Notes under the pieces: model-generated
Seen by the model: the letters and a program-made list of their open reading frames with translations, nothing else
Told to the model about the DNA's origin: nothing
Database searches by the model: none
Shown: one piece after another, positions 26,751 to 33,836 of the stretch
Layout of the letters: every line of letters begins with the position of its first letter
How positions within the stretch are numbered: position 1 is the stretch's first letter
Program-made: the position numbers and the translations under genes
Assembly: GCA_964411125.1 (NCBI GenBank)
Contig: CAYPJU010000038.1
Span: 1 to 54,414, forward strand
Source of the DNA: JBFIHF01 sp964411125
Lineage (GTDB): Bacteria > Myxococcota_A > Bradymonadia > Bradymonadales > Bradymonadaceae
Direction of reading: 5' to 3'
Length of the DNA: 54,414 nucleotides

Positions 26751-27908
26751 ATGACCCGCACCCTCACGTTCAAGTCCGCCCTGCTCTGTTCGGCGCTCGC
26801 TGTCACCGTCGCTTGCGGCCAGAAGCAGGGCCCGGGCCTCCTGTCGAACAATGGCAACAACAACGGTGACAACAACGGGGAGAACAACGGCACGGTCGCG
26901 AACAACGGCGCCAACAACGGGACGTCGGGGACGAACAACGGAGGAACCGTCGCGCCCAACAACGGGGCGAACAACGGGGCGAACAACGGGCTCGAGGTCG
27001 ACCCCATCCCCGTCGATTCGGGCAAGAACTACCAGGGGACGCCGCCTGCTTTTCAACCGAACGGCAGCGTCGAGGAGTTCGGTTTCCAGCTCGTCACGGC
27101 GGTGTGCCAGCGCTCGTTCGAATGCCTCAACAACGGGAACCTGCTCAACTGGCTTTCGGTGCGGGGGGCTGCGACGGTCGGCGAATGCACGCAGGCTCAA
27201 TTGAATCGCCAGCATCCGAGCCTGCTGCAGGCCGCCGTCGACTCGGGTCGAAGCAACTTCGACATCTCCGGCGTCGTGGCCTGCATCACCGAAATCGCGA
27301 TGACCTCCTGCGACGAGATGGCGGACGTGGCGAACGACCCCTTCGCGTACCTGTCGGAGTGCCAGGCTGTGCTGGCGTCGGACGTGGAGCCGGTCAGTTG
27401 CGAAGGTTCGTGGGAGTGCCCGACCGACACCTTCTGCTACAAGCCCGAAGACGGCAATTGCCTCGGGGCGTGCACTCCGACCAACTTCCTCTTCCCGCTC
27501 TGCGGGGAGACGAACTGCCAGCTCGACGAGCAGTGCGACTTCGAGACCAACACCTGCGGCCCGCGGCTCGGCGACGGCGGCACATGCGACCACGGCGGCG
27601 AATGTCTTCAGACTTACGACTGCGTCGACAGTACCTGCAAGGCGATCCGGCGCGGCGAAGCGGGCGGTGGCTGCGGTGACGAGTGGGCCTGCGACATCGG
27701 GCTCGGTTGCCGCAGCGGGGTCTGCGAAGAGCGCCCCGGTCCCGGGGAAGCGTGCGTTCAATACGCCTGTCCGACCGGCTACTTCTGCGGCGCAGACTGC
27801 ACCGCGCAGAACGAAGGTGGATCGTGCACCTCGGACGAGGTCTGCCTCTCGGGCGAGTGCCACCAGGGAACTTGCCGGCCGCCGACGACGAGCTGCCACG
27901 ACCTCTGA
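26751..27908 (+). CDS. Cys-rich lipoprotein with Asn-Asn-Gly repeat linker
   Basis: 385-aa surface lipoprotein. ATG 26751 gives the signal MTRTLTFKSALLCSALAVTVAC with lipobox TVAC; the TTG at 26682 would put 23 residues before it. A 48-residue Asn-Asn-Gly linker follows directly after the acylated Cys. Then comes a helical domain (about residues 100-210) and a Cys-rich C-terminal half with 27 or so Cys in CxxDxxC and GGxCxxxxxC spacings. The pattern is that of the stalked, EGF/Dickkopf-like lipoproteins of myxobacteria and relatives. It lies 65 bases after the TadE/TadG operon and may belong to it. Confidence 0.75.
   Translation: MTRTLTFKSALLCSALAVTVACGQKQGPGLLSNNGNNNGDNNGENNGTVANNGANNGTSGTNNGGTVAPNNGANNGANNGLEVDPIPVDSGKNYQGTPPAFQPNGSVEEFGFQLVTAVCQRSFECLNNGNLLNWLSVRGAATVGECTQAQLNRQHPSLLQAAVDSGRSNFDISGVVACITEIAMTSCDEMADVANDPFAYLSECQAVLASDVEPVSCEGSWECPTDTFCYKPEDGNCLGACTPTNFLFPLCGETNCQLDEQCDFETNTCGPRLGDGGTCDHGGECLQTYDCVDSTCKAIRRGEAGGGCGDEWACDIGLGCRSGVCEERPGPGEACVQYACPTGYFCGADCTAQNEGGSCTSDEVCLSGECHQGTCRPPTTSCHDL
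26847..26990 (+). repeat. AAC-AAC-GGN codon repeat (NNG linker)
   Basis: Degenerate repeats of AACAACGG(N) encode Asn-Asn-Gly separated by 1-4 other residues, about ten copies in 48 codons. Such linkers place a lipoprotein's folded part away from the membrane. Confidence 0.9.
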
Positions 27909-27914
27909 GGGCGC

Positions 27915-28655
27915 TCAGCCAGGCAGCAAGATCTTCGTCGCGTGAACCGCGGCCCCGAACCCGTTGTCGATGTTCATGACGGCGAGTCCGGGGCTGCATG
28001 CGTTGAGCATCGTGAGAAGCGCGGAGATTCCCTCGAATGCGCTGCCGTACCCCACCGATGTCGGCACCGCGATGACGGGTTGACGGGCGAGCCCGTTGAC
28101 GAGCGAGGGCAGCACCCCGTCCATGCCGGCGACGACGATCAGCACACGGGCTCGCTCGAGGTCGGCCAGGTGGCTCGACAGCCTCGAGATCCCCGCGACT
28201 CCCACGTCGTAAAGACGTTCCGTCGGGTTCCCCAGTAGCTCGCTGGTGCAAGCCGCCTCTTCTGCGACGGACCTGTCGCTCGCCCCCGCGCTGACGACGA
28301 GCACCGAACCGCGCGACTCCCGGGGCTCGGCCGGAAGGGTCGACACCATGCGGGCTGCGTCGTGGTGGACGAGCTCGAGGCCTTCGAGCGCCTCTGCGAT
28401 CGGCCGGGTGACGCGCGTCGCCACGAGCTGCTCGCCGCGCTCGAGGTAGCGCTCGAAAAGATCGCGGACGGCGGCGGGATCCTTGCGCTCGGAAAAGACG
28501 AACTCGGGGATGCCGGTCCGTATCTCCCGAAGGTGGTCGAACTTGCCGACGAGGTGTTCCTCGAAAGGCTGGCGGGCGATCGCTTGCATGGCGTCGTCTT
28601 CGCTCAGTTCGCCGCTGGCGAACCGGGCGAGGATGTCGCGCAGAACCTGACTCAT
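27915..28655 (-). CDS. larB: LarB, pyridinium-3,5-biscarboxylic acid mononucleotide synthase
   Basis: 246-aa enzyme that carboxylates and hydrolyses nicotinic acid adenine dinucleotide in the first step of nickel-pincer nucleotide cofactor synthesis. The N-terminal helical part (ILARFASGELSEDDAM) and the motif VATRVTRPIAEAL lead into a C-terminal AIR-carboxylase-like (PurE-like) fold: LVVSAGASDRSVAEEA, YDVGVAGISRL, VVAGMDGVLPSLVNGL and VPTSVGYG. Length is normal (about 250 aa). ATG 28655 overlaps the larE stop by 4 bases; the longer open frame upstream is antisense-like read-through of larE. The AGGAG upstream supports the start. Confidence 0.92.
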   Translation of the reverse strand: MSQVLRDILARFASGELSEDDAMQAIARQPFEEHLVGKFDHLREIRTGIPEFVFSERKDPAAVRDLFERYLERGEQLVATRVTRPIAEALEGLELVHHDAARMVSTLPAEPRESRGSVLVVSAGASDRSVAEEAACTSELLGNPTERLYDVGVAGISRLSSHLADLERARVLIVVAGMDGVLPSLVNGLARQPVIAVPTSVGYGSAFEGISALLTMLNACSPGLAVMNIDNGFGAAVHATKILLPG

Positions 28656-29467
28656 CGGGGAGCGCTCCTGGTGCGGGGGTTGAGGCTGCCGCTGCGGAAG
28701 CCCTCGAGGTCGACCGTGACGACGTCGAAACCAGCACCGCGAATGTCGGCAGCGATTCCGGTGAGTTGACCGAACAGCGCTGGCATCTCGGCCGGCGAGA
28801 CTTCGATGCGGGCGACGCCATCGTGGTCGCGCACTCGGAACTCGGCGAAGCCGCGGGCAGCCAGGGCGTCTTCGGCCCGCTCGATACGACGCAACCGTTC
28901 GTTGGTCACGCTGAGACCATGCGGGATCCGCGACGACAGGCACGCCTTCGCGGGCTTGTTCCAGACTTCCAGCCCGGCGAGCTTCGCCATCTGCCGCACT
29001 TCCCCCTTGCCGACCCCGTGGTCGAGGAGGGGCTGGTAGACGCGCCGCTGCGCCATGGCGCGCAGGCCGGGCCGGTGGTCGCCGGCGTCGTCACGGTTCG
29101 TGCCGCTCGCCAGAACTTCACAGCCGAGCTCGTCGGCAAGCCGCTGAAGCTGGTCGAAGCGCATCGACTGACAAAAGAAGCAGCGCGACGCGTCGTTCTT
29201 CACGAAGCGGGGATCGTCGAGTTCGCTGAAGGAGACCAGTTCGTGTCGGATTCCGAGTGATGCGGCGATCTCCTTCGCCTCTTCTAGCTCGGCACCCGCG
29301 AGCGTTTCGCTGACGGCCGTCACGGCGACCGCACGGTCGCCGAGGGCGCGATGGGCCATCGCGGCGACCAGGCTCGAGTCCACGCCGCCGCTGAAGGCGA
29401 CAACGATGCTCGGTAGCTCAGCCATCTCGGCCACGATTGCGTCGAAGCGTCGTTGTAAGTCAATCAT
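28652..29467 (-). CDS. larE: LarE, ATP-dependent sacrificial sulfur transferase
   Basis: 271-aa enzyme that adenylates the LarB product and adds sulfur, the second step of the nickel-pincer cofactor. The PP-loop FSGGVDSS is at residues 25-32. The segment KPAKACLSSRIPHG contains Cys176, the same position as the sacrificial cysteine known from the Lactiplantibacillus enzyme. A further RCFFC pair sits at residues 95-99. It precedes larB with an ATGA overlap and overlaps the 72-aa gene upstream by 8 bases. LarC and the lactate racemase LarA are not in the window. Confidence 0.92.
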   Translation of the reverse strand: MIDLQRRFDAIVAEMAELPSIVVAFSGGVDSSLVAAMAHRALGDRAVAVTAVSETLAGAELEEAKEIAASLGIRHELVSFSELDDPRFVKNDASRCFFCQSMRFDQLQRLADELGCEVLASGTNRDDAGDHRPGLRAMAQRRVYQPLLDHGVGKGEVRQMAKLAGLEVWNKPAKACLSSRIPHGLSVTNERLRRIERAEDALAARGFAEFRVRDHDGVARIEVSPAEMPALFGQLTGIAADIRGAGFDVVTVDLEGFRSGSLNPRTRSAPR

Positions 29468-29678
29468 CGTCGGTCTCGATCACCATGGTCACCCAGCGAA
29501 TCTCAGGGTCCAGCGCCTTCACCCGCCGCGCGAGCTCGGCGAGCTTCCCCGGGTCGGTCGGAACGGTGTGAGGGGTGAGGGTGACCAGCCCGTTCGTCGC
29601 GATGGTGACGTCGGAAAGCGGCACCCCGGCTTCGGCGCCCAGCGCACGAATGCGGGGAAGGATCGTGTCGGAATTCAT
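29460..29678 (-). CDS. Small conserved-looking protein, unknown function
   Basis: 72-aa protein, MNSDTILPRI to VIETDDD, with an alternating beta/helix pattern like a small alpha/beta fold (VTIATNGLVTLTP; LAELARRVKALDPEIRWVTMVIE). Its ATG overlaps the TetR stop (ATGA) and its stop lies 8 bases inside larE, so it is translated as part of the TetR-larE-larB operon. No motif for an enzyme. Confidence 0.6.
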   Translation of the reverse strand: MNSDTILPRIRALGAEAGVPLSDVTIATNGLVTLTPHTVPTDPGKLAELARRVKALDPEIRWVTMVIETDDD

Positions 29679-30289
29679 CGGTCGGGCTCGAGATAGCGAA
29701 GCACGAGCTGGACCGTCTCCTCGCCGAGCTCGTCGCTCTGAAAGAGCTCGGGGCGGTCCACCACGGTGGTGTGGATCACGCCGTGGCATGCTCCGACGAG
29801 GATGAACGCGGCGAGCCCGAGATTCTTCGGTCGAATCTCGTCGGCGCGAGTGCGCAGAGCGGCTTCGACGATCGCACAGGTGTTGTCCATCCACGCCTTC
29901 ATCACGTCCACCTGTCCGATCGGAGGAAGCTCCTCGAACAACACCTTGGACAGCTCGGGCTCCAGCCGCTTGGCTTCGAAGATCGAATGGAGGGCTTCGC
30001 GCACGATCGACTCGAGGTCGTTGCCGTCGATGTTGGCGAGCCCCTCGGTCAGCACGTTCACCTGACGTTCTGCGAACGCCTCGATGACAGCGGACACGAC
30101 GGCTTCCTTGTTCGGAAAATACTGGTAGAGCGAGCCGATGGAGACGCCTGCGGTCTCGGCGATCTTGTTCGTGCTCAGGTTGTGAAACCCGTCGGTGACC
30201 AAAAGGTGAGTAGTCGCCTCCACGATCGCGTTGTAGGTCGCAATGGCGCGTCGTTGTTTGGGCTTTTTGCGGGGGGAAGCGTCGGTCAT
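29675..30289 (-). CDS. TetR-family transcriptional regulator
   Basis: 204-aa repressor. The N-terminal DNA-binding domain is clear: KPKQRRAIATYNAIVEATTHLLVTDG split over residues about 9-34, then the helix-turn-helix TNKIAETAGVSIGSLYQYFPNKEAV (about 39-63). The C-terminal ~130 residues form the ligand-binding and dimer domain. I start it at ATG 30289 (MTDASPRKKP) rather than 15 codons earlier, where the residues do not look coding. It is divergent from the P450 gene, and two palindromes in the shared intergenic region are its probable operators, so it likely controls both itself (with larE/larB) and the P450. Confidence 0.9.
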   Translation of the reverse strand: MTDASPRKKPKQRRAIATYNAIVEATTHLLVTDGFHNLSTNKIAETAGVSIGSLYQYFPNKEAVVSAVIEAFAERQVNVLTEGLANIDGNDLESIVREALHSIFEAKRLEPELSKVLFEELPPIGQVDVMKAWMDNTCAIVEAALRTRADEIRPKNLGLAAFILVGACHGVIHTTVVDRPELFQSDELGEETVQLVLRYLEPDR

Positions 30290-30311
30290 GGATACGAAAA
30301 CGAAATGCGAG

Positions 30312-30339
30312 TTGTAATGTGAGCAGAAGCTCATATTAT
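30312..30339 (+). promoter_or_regulatory. Promoter of the P450 gene
   Basis: TTGTAA (30312-30317) and TATTAT (30334-30339) are separated by 16 bases in an AT-rich patch that stands out from the GC-rich surroundings. The spacer holds the first TGAGC palindrome, so a bound repressor would block RNA polymerase. Confidence 0.6.
30320..30333. promoter_or_regulatory. TetR operator 1 (TGAGC-N4-GCTCA)
   Basis: Perfect inverted repeat TGAGC-AGAA-GCTCA lying between the -35 and -10 of the P450 promoter and 31 bases from the TetR start. Size and symmetry fit a TetR dimer. Confidence 0.65.
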
Positions 30340-30347
30340 TAAAAACA

Positions 30348-30361
30348 TGAGCTATCGCTCA
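30348..30361. promoter_or_regulatory. TetR operator 2 (TGAGC-N4-GCTCA)
   Basis: Second copy with identical arms, TGAGC-TATC-GCTCA, centred 28 bases from operator 1 and at the expected transcription start. It overlaps the ATG at 30347, an argument that translation starts further downstream at 30392. Confidence 0.65.
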
Positions 30362-30391
30362 GATTCTACAGCCGCCACGGAGAAAGTCCAA

Positions 30392-31783
30392 ATGTCCGCA
30401 GCGTTCGACCCCGTGTCTCGTACCACTAGTTCGCCCCGCCGGTCCAACCGGTCCGCGGCGCCCCCCGGCCCTTCCGAGCTGGACTTCGTCCGTACTCACG
30501 CGCGGTTCATGACGGACCAGGTGGGGTTTCTTCACTGGATGCGGGCAAAGTACGGGCTCGTGTCGCAGGCGCGGCTGGGGATGTTCCAGACGATGTTGGT
30601 GTACGATCCGGAGCTGATCGAAGAGGTGCTCGTCAAGCGCGCGTCGCTGTTCCACAAGGACGCGCTGACGCATGATCTGGAGGAGATGCTGGGGCGCGGG
30701 CTCCTGACCAATGAAGGTGAGGACTGGCGGCGTCAGCGGAAGCTCGCGGCGCCGGCGCTGACTCGGCGCCAGATTTCGACCTACGCGGACTGGATGGTCG
30801 AGCTGACGAACGCGGAGGTCGATCGGTGGCAAGACGGCGAGGAGGTGGAGCTTCATCATCGGATGATGGAGCTGACGCTGCGTATCGTGGTGAAGACGCT
30901 GTTCAACCTCGACATCGAGGAGCGCATCGACGCGATCGGGCACGCCGTGGACGAGGCGATGGAGGTCTTCCACAAGTACACCCACACGCCATGGCGCTTC
31001 GTTCCGCGGGCTATCCCGACGCCGCTGTCGCGCAAGTTCGACCGGTCGATCGAGTTCCTCGACGAGGTGGTCTACGACCTCATCGCCAAGCGTCGTGCGT
31101 CGAACGAGGAGGGTGACGACCTTCTGTACCGATTCCTCATTGCGAACGACGAGGACGGAAACGGCATGACGGACAAGCAGCTTCGCGACGAAGTCCTGAC
31201 GATGTTCCTGGCGGGTCACGAGACGACGGCGCTGGCGGTGACGTACGCGTGGTATCTCTTGACGAAGAACCCGTGGGCGATGCAGCGGCTGCACGAGGAG
31301 GTCGACGAGGTGCTGGGAGACCGGCCGGCGACCGCGGATGACGTGCGAGAGATGCCGTATCTGAACCAGGTGATCAAAGAGACGATGCGGATGTACTCGC
31401 CGGCCTGGCTGATTGGGCGCGAAGCGTTGGAAGACCTGGAGCTCGGCCCGTACCGGGTCCCGAAGGGAACGCAGGTGTTGTTCCCGCAGGTGGTGATGCA
31501 CTACGAGGAACAGTACTTCCCGAAACCGCACGAGTTCCGCCCCGAGCGATGGCACGACGGCTTCGAGAAATCGTTGCCTCGGTTTGCGTACTTCCCCTTC
31601 GGTGGCGGGCCGCGCGTCTGCATCGGTAACCACTTCGCGAACATGGAGGCGGCGCTGATGATCGCGACGATGGCGCAGCGCTTCGGGATGGAGAACCGAA
31701 TGGCGGGGCCTTTGAAGACTGCGCCCGCCATCACGCTGCGACCGTCGGTACCGGTGAACGTCCGGATGGTTCGACGGAGATGA
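30392..31783 (+). CDS. Cytochrome P450
   Basis: 463-aa heme monooxygenase. The oxygen-binding I helix is AGHETT (residues 274-279), the K-helix ExxR is E330-T-M-R333, and the heme loop FGGGPRVCIG has the axial Cys near 410. PERW is also present (FRPERW). The fold length is normal for a soluble bacterial P450; there is no membrane anchor. The sequence resembles the CYP102/CYP4-like bacterial group that acts on fatty acids or similar chains, but the substrate is not readable. I start at ATG 30392, with GGAG 9 bases upstream, because the earlier ATG (30347) lies on the operator and its extra 15 residues are low-complexity. Redox partners are not nearby. Confidence 0.92.
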   Translation: MSAAFDPVSRTTSSPRRSNRSAAPPGPSELDFVRTHARFMTDQVGFLHWMRAKYGLVSQARLGMFQTMLVYDPELIEEVLVKRASLFHKDALTHDLEEMLGRGLLTNEGEDWRRQRKLAAPALTRRQISTYADWMVELTNAEVDRWQDGEEVELHHRMMELTLRIVVKTLFNLDIEERIDAIGHAVDEAMEVFHKYTHTPWRFVPRAIPTPLSRKFDRSIEFLDEVVYDLIAKRRASNEEGDDLLYRFLIANDEDGNGMTDKQLRDEVLTMFLAGHETTALAVTYAWYLLTKNPWAMQRLHEEVDEVLGDRPATADDVREMPYLNQVIKETMRMYSPAWLIGREALEDLELGPYRVPKGTQVLFPQVVMHYEEQYFPKPHEFRPERWHDGFEKSLPRFAYFPFGGGPRVCIGNHFANMEAALMIATMAQRFGMENRMAGPLKTAPAITLRPSVPVNVRMVRRR

Positions 31784-31817
31784 CGGCCGCGTTCTGAGCC
31801 AGCCGCCCCCTTTTTTG

Positions 31818-31899
31818 CGACGGCCTCGGCCCGAGGCTGTCGTGTTGGCTTTACGCCGTGGGGCTTTGCCCCACACCCCACCAAGGATTGCATCCTTGG
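31818..31899. repeat. Array of three hairpins
   Basis: Three inverted repeats lie in a row in the 263-base gap after the P450 gene. The first is at 31818-31842 (12-bp arms with one G-T pair, one-base centre), the second GTGGGGC-TTT-GCCCCAC at 31858-31874, the third CCAAGGAT-TGC-ATCCTTGG at 31881-31899. No hairpin is followed directly by a T-run; a T6 precedes the first. They could end P450 transcription, but the series looks more like a mobile palindromic (REP-like) element or a structured RNA. Confidence 0.75.
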
Positions 31900-31975
31900 A
31901 ACCGCGATTTTTCATGGGGCGGCGTCGCAACCCGTGGATATCGCGCGCACCTCTCTGGGAACGCCGCCAAAAAAC

Positions 31976-32009
31976 TGACGGATGCGTCAGGTTTAGAACC
32001 TGCTATGCT
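31976..32009 (+). promoter_or_regulatory. Palindrome and extended -10 upstream of the TrhA-like gene
   Basis: TGACG-GATG-CGTCA (31976-31989) is a perfect 5-4-5 palindrome of the same form as the P450 operators but with different arms. An extended -10 (TGC-TATGCT, 32001-32009) follows; no good -35 is seen at the right distance. A regulator site is likely. Confidence 0.4.
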
Positions 32010-32046
32010 TTGGGTAGACACGTTCACGCGAGCGAAGAGGTAAGAA

Positions 32047-32703
32047 GTGAAGGCCGAGGACTACGGACTGCCGGTGAGAACCGTCGGCGAAGAGATCGCG
32101 AACACGGTGACTCACGGCGCAGGGCTCGTCGGTTCGGTGGTGGCGCTCGCCATCATGCTCTACCAGGCGATCACGCATGGGGACGTGTGGCACATCACGG
32201 GCGCGGCGATCTTCGGCGCGACGCTCGTCATCCTCTACTTCGCGTCGACGTTGTACCACGGTGTGTCGGACCCGCGGTTGAAGTACGTCTGCCGGATCTT
32301 CGACCATGTGGCCATCTATCTACTGATCGCGGGGTCCTACGCGCCATTCGCGCTGGTGACGTTGCGCGAGGACATCGGCTGGCTGCTGTTCGGGACGGTG
32401 TGGGGACTCGCGCTCCTCGGGATCTTGCTGAAGCTTCGGAAGCAGAACCGTCAGCGTGACGCGGGGCTCGTGATCTACCTGTTGATGGGCTGGATGGCGA
32501 TGTTCGCGATCAAGCCGCTCTTCGAGCAACTGCCGACAGCGGGGGTCGCGTGGTTGATCGCCGGCGGCGTCACCTACACCGCGGGTATCGCGTTCTATGC
32601 CCTGGACGGGAAGAAGTTTTTCCACACGATCTGGCATATGTTCGTGATGGGGGGCAGTTTCTGTCATGTGATGGCGGTCGCTCTCTACGTCATGCCGGGC
32701 TGA
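32047..32703 (+). CDS. Hemolysin III / TrhA (PAQR-like) family membrane protein
   Basis: 218-aa integral membrane protein of the adiponectin-receptor/hemolysin-III family. Seven hydrophobic segments are visible. Metal-site signatures are present: NTVTHGAG at the N-terminus, STLYHGVSD (about 76), FDHVAIYLLIAGSYAP (about 88), and the C-terminal HTIWHMFVMGG with a later His (FCHVMAV). The start is GTG with GAGG 6 bases upstream. Bacterial members influence membrane-lipid homeostasis; 'hemolysin' is a historical name and toxicity is not implied. Confidence 0.9.
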   Translation: MKAEDYGLPVRTVGEEIANTVTHGAGLVGSVVALAIMLYQAITHGDVWHITGAAIFGATLVILYFASTLYHGVSDPRLKYVCRIFDHVAIYLLIAGSYAPFALVTLREDIGWLLFGTVWGLALLGILLKLRKQNRQRDAGLVIYLLMGWMAMFAIKPLFEQLPTAGVAWLIAGGVTYTAGIAFYALDGKKFFHTIWHMFVMGGSFCHVMAVALYVMPG

Positions 32704-32773
32704 TCGCGTTGGCGAGCCCGGCGAGGCGTGTAGTATCCGCCTGACAGCGAGCTCCCCACGCGCCGTAGCCTCT

Positions 32774-33688
32774 ATGCCCACATTCCATCACCGATCCTCG
32801 CGCCCGCTTTTCGTGGCGCTGCTCCTCTCCGCGCTCTCGGTCGGCGTCGGATGCTCTTCGGCCCCGAAGTCGTCGGACCCCGTGGTGAACGAAGGGGGAA
32901 CACTGATCGGACTCGACGACGACCGTCTCACCGCGATCTGGGAGAATTGGACCCCGTCGGAGGGCCCGAGTACGCCGTCGTATTCGTCGCGGGCGACCGC
33001 CTTCGATTACTGGCAGATCACCGATGCAGACTACATCGACACGGCGTGGGCGGCGGTATTCGCCGTGGTGCAGTTCGCCCGCAACGAGACCGATCCAGCG
33101 TTCGAAGACACGTACCGAACGCTGATGACGGTGCTGGAGGACGACACCGAAGGGGAGCGTCGTTTCGACCTGACGTTCGTCGCGGCCGCACCGGGGTCGA
33201 ACACCTCTTGGGAGGGAGTGATCGCCCGTGTGTACCGCGAGAAGGCTAACGGCGCGGCCCCGGGCATCGCGGTCGAGCTTCGGCGCCCCGAGGGGGGAGC
33301 GCAGACGCCGACGTCGGCGAACGTCTGGTTCTTCTCGAGCTACGCGGAGGCGAGGTCGGTCACGCTGGACGTCGACAAGGCGGCGGGAGGATGGGACGGG
33401 ACTTTCGCGGAGGGGATCGTCCGGGAGGGCACCCGGCCTCTGGACGCTGATCCGGCGATCGTCGCGGTGGTACTGCAGCAAGTGTTCTGGACGCCATTCG
33501 TCGCGTCCTCCTACATGGATACGACGGTGGAACGACGCGACGTGCCACTCCCCACGCCCCGCCCCCACCCGGTCGCGGCGGGGCTCGAGCTCGGCGACCG
33601 CGACATCGACCAGGTCTATTCGGACACGGTCTTCCCTCCGCGGCTCACGGCATTCCCCGTGGCCGTGCCATCCGCTTCGGCTCGCTGA
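32774..33688 (+). CDS. Lipoprotein, unknown function
   Basis: 304-aa exported protein. The signal peptide runs to VGVGC (lipobox, Cys about 27). The mature part is soluble, with repeated DxxxIDTAWAAVF-like and VLEDDTEGERRFDLTFV segments that look like an alpha/beta domain. It ends with a Pro-rich then ordinary tail. No family recognised, no catalytic motif. Gap upstream of 70 bases. Confidence 0.7.
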   Translation: MPTFHHRSSRPLFVALLLSALSVGVGCSSAPKSSDPVVNEGGTLIGLDDDRLTAIWENWTPSEGPSTPSYSSRATAFDYWQITDADYIDTAWAAVFAVVQFARNETDPAFEDTYRTLMTVLEDDTEGERRFDLTFVAAAPGSNTSWEGVIARVYREKANGAAPGIAVELRRPEGGAQTPTSANVWFFSSYAEARSVTLDVDKAAGGWDGTFAEGIVREGTRPLDADPAIVAVVLQQVFWTPFVASSYMDTTVERRDVPLPTPRPHPVAAGLELGDRDIDQVYSDTVFPPRLTAFPVAVPSASAR

Positions 33689-33836
33689 GGCGGCGGGGAC
33701 CCTCGAAACCATTTCGTCCCGACGGGCATTGGCGCAACATTTTCGCGCCGGATGGCCCGGAACTCCGCATTCTGCGGTGACGCGCGGCCGGTACGGCCCT
33801 TGCTTGGACGCATCGTGAACCGGACGGAGAACTCCG

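Noticed and set aside
31811..31816. T6 run near the hairpin array as an intrinsic terminator
   Set aside because: The T-run precedes the first hairpin on the plus strand and becomes an A-run after it on the minus strand, so the order is wrong for either direction.
32047..32703. A toxin (true hemolysin)
   Set aside because: The PAQR/hemolysin-III fold with seven helices and metal-site His is a membrane-homeostasis family; the toxin name is historical.
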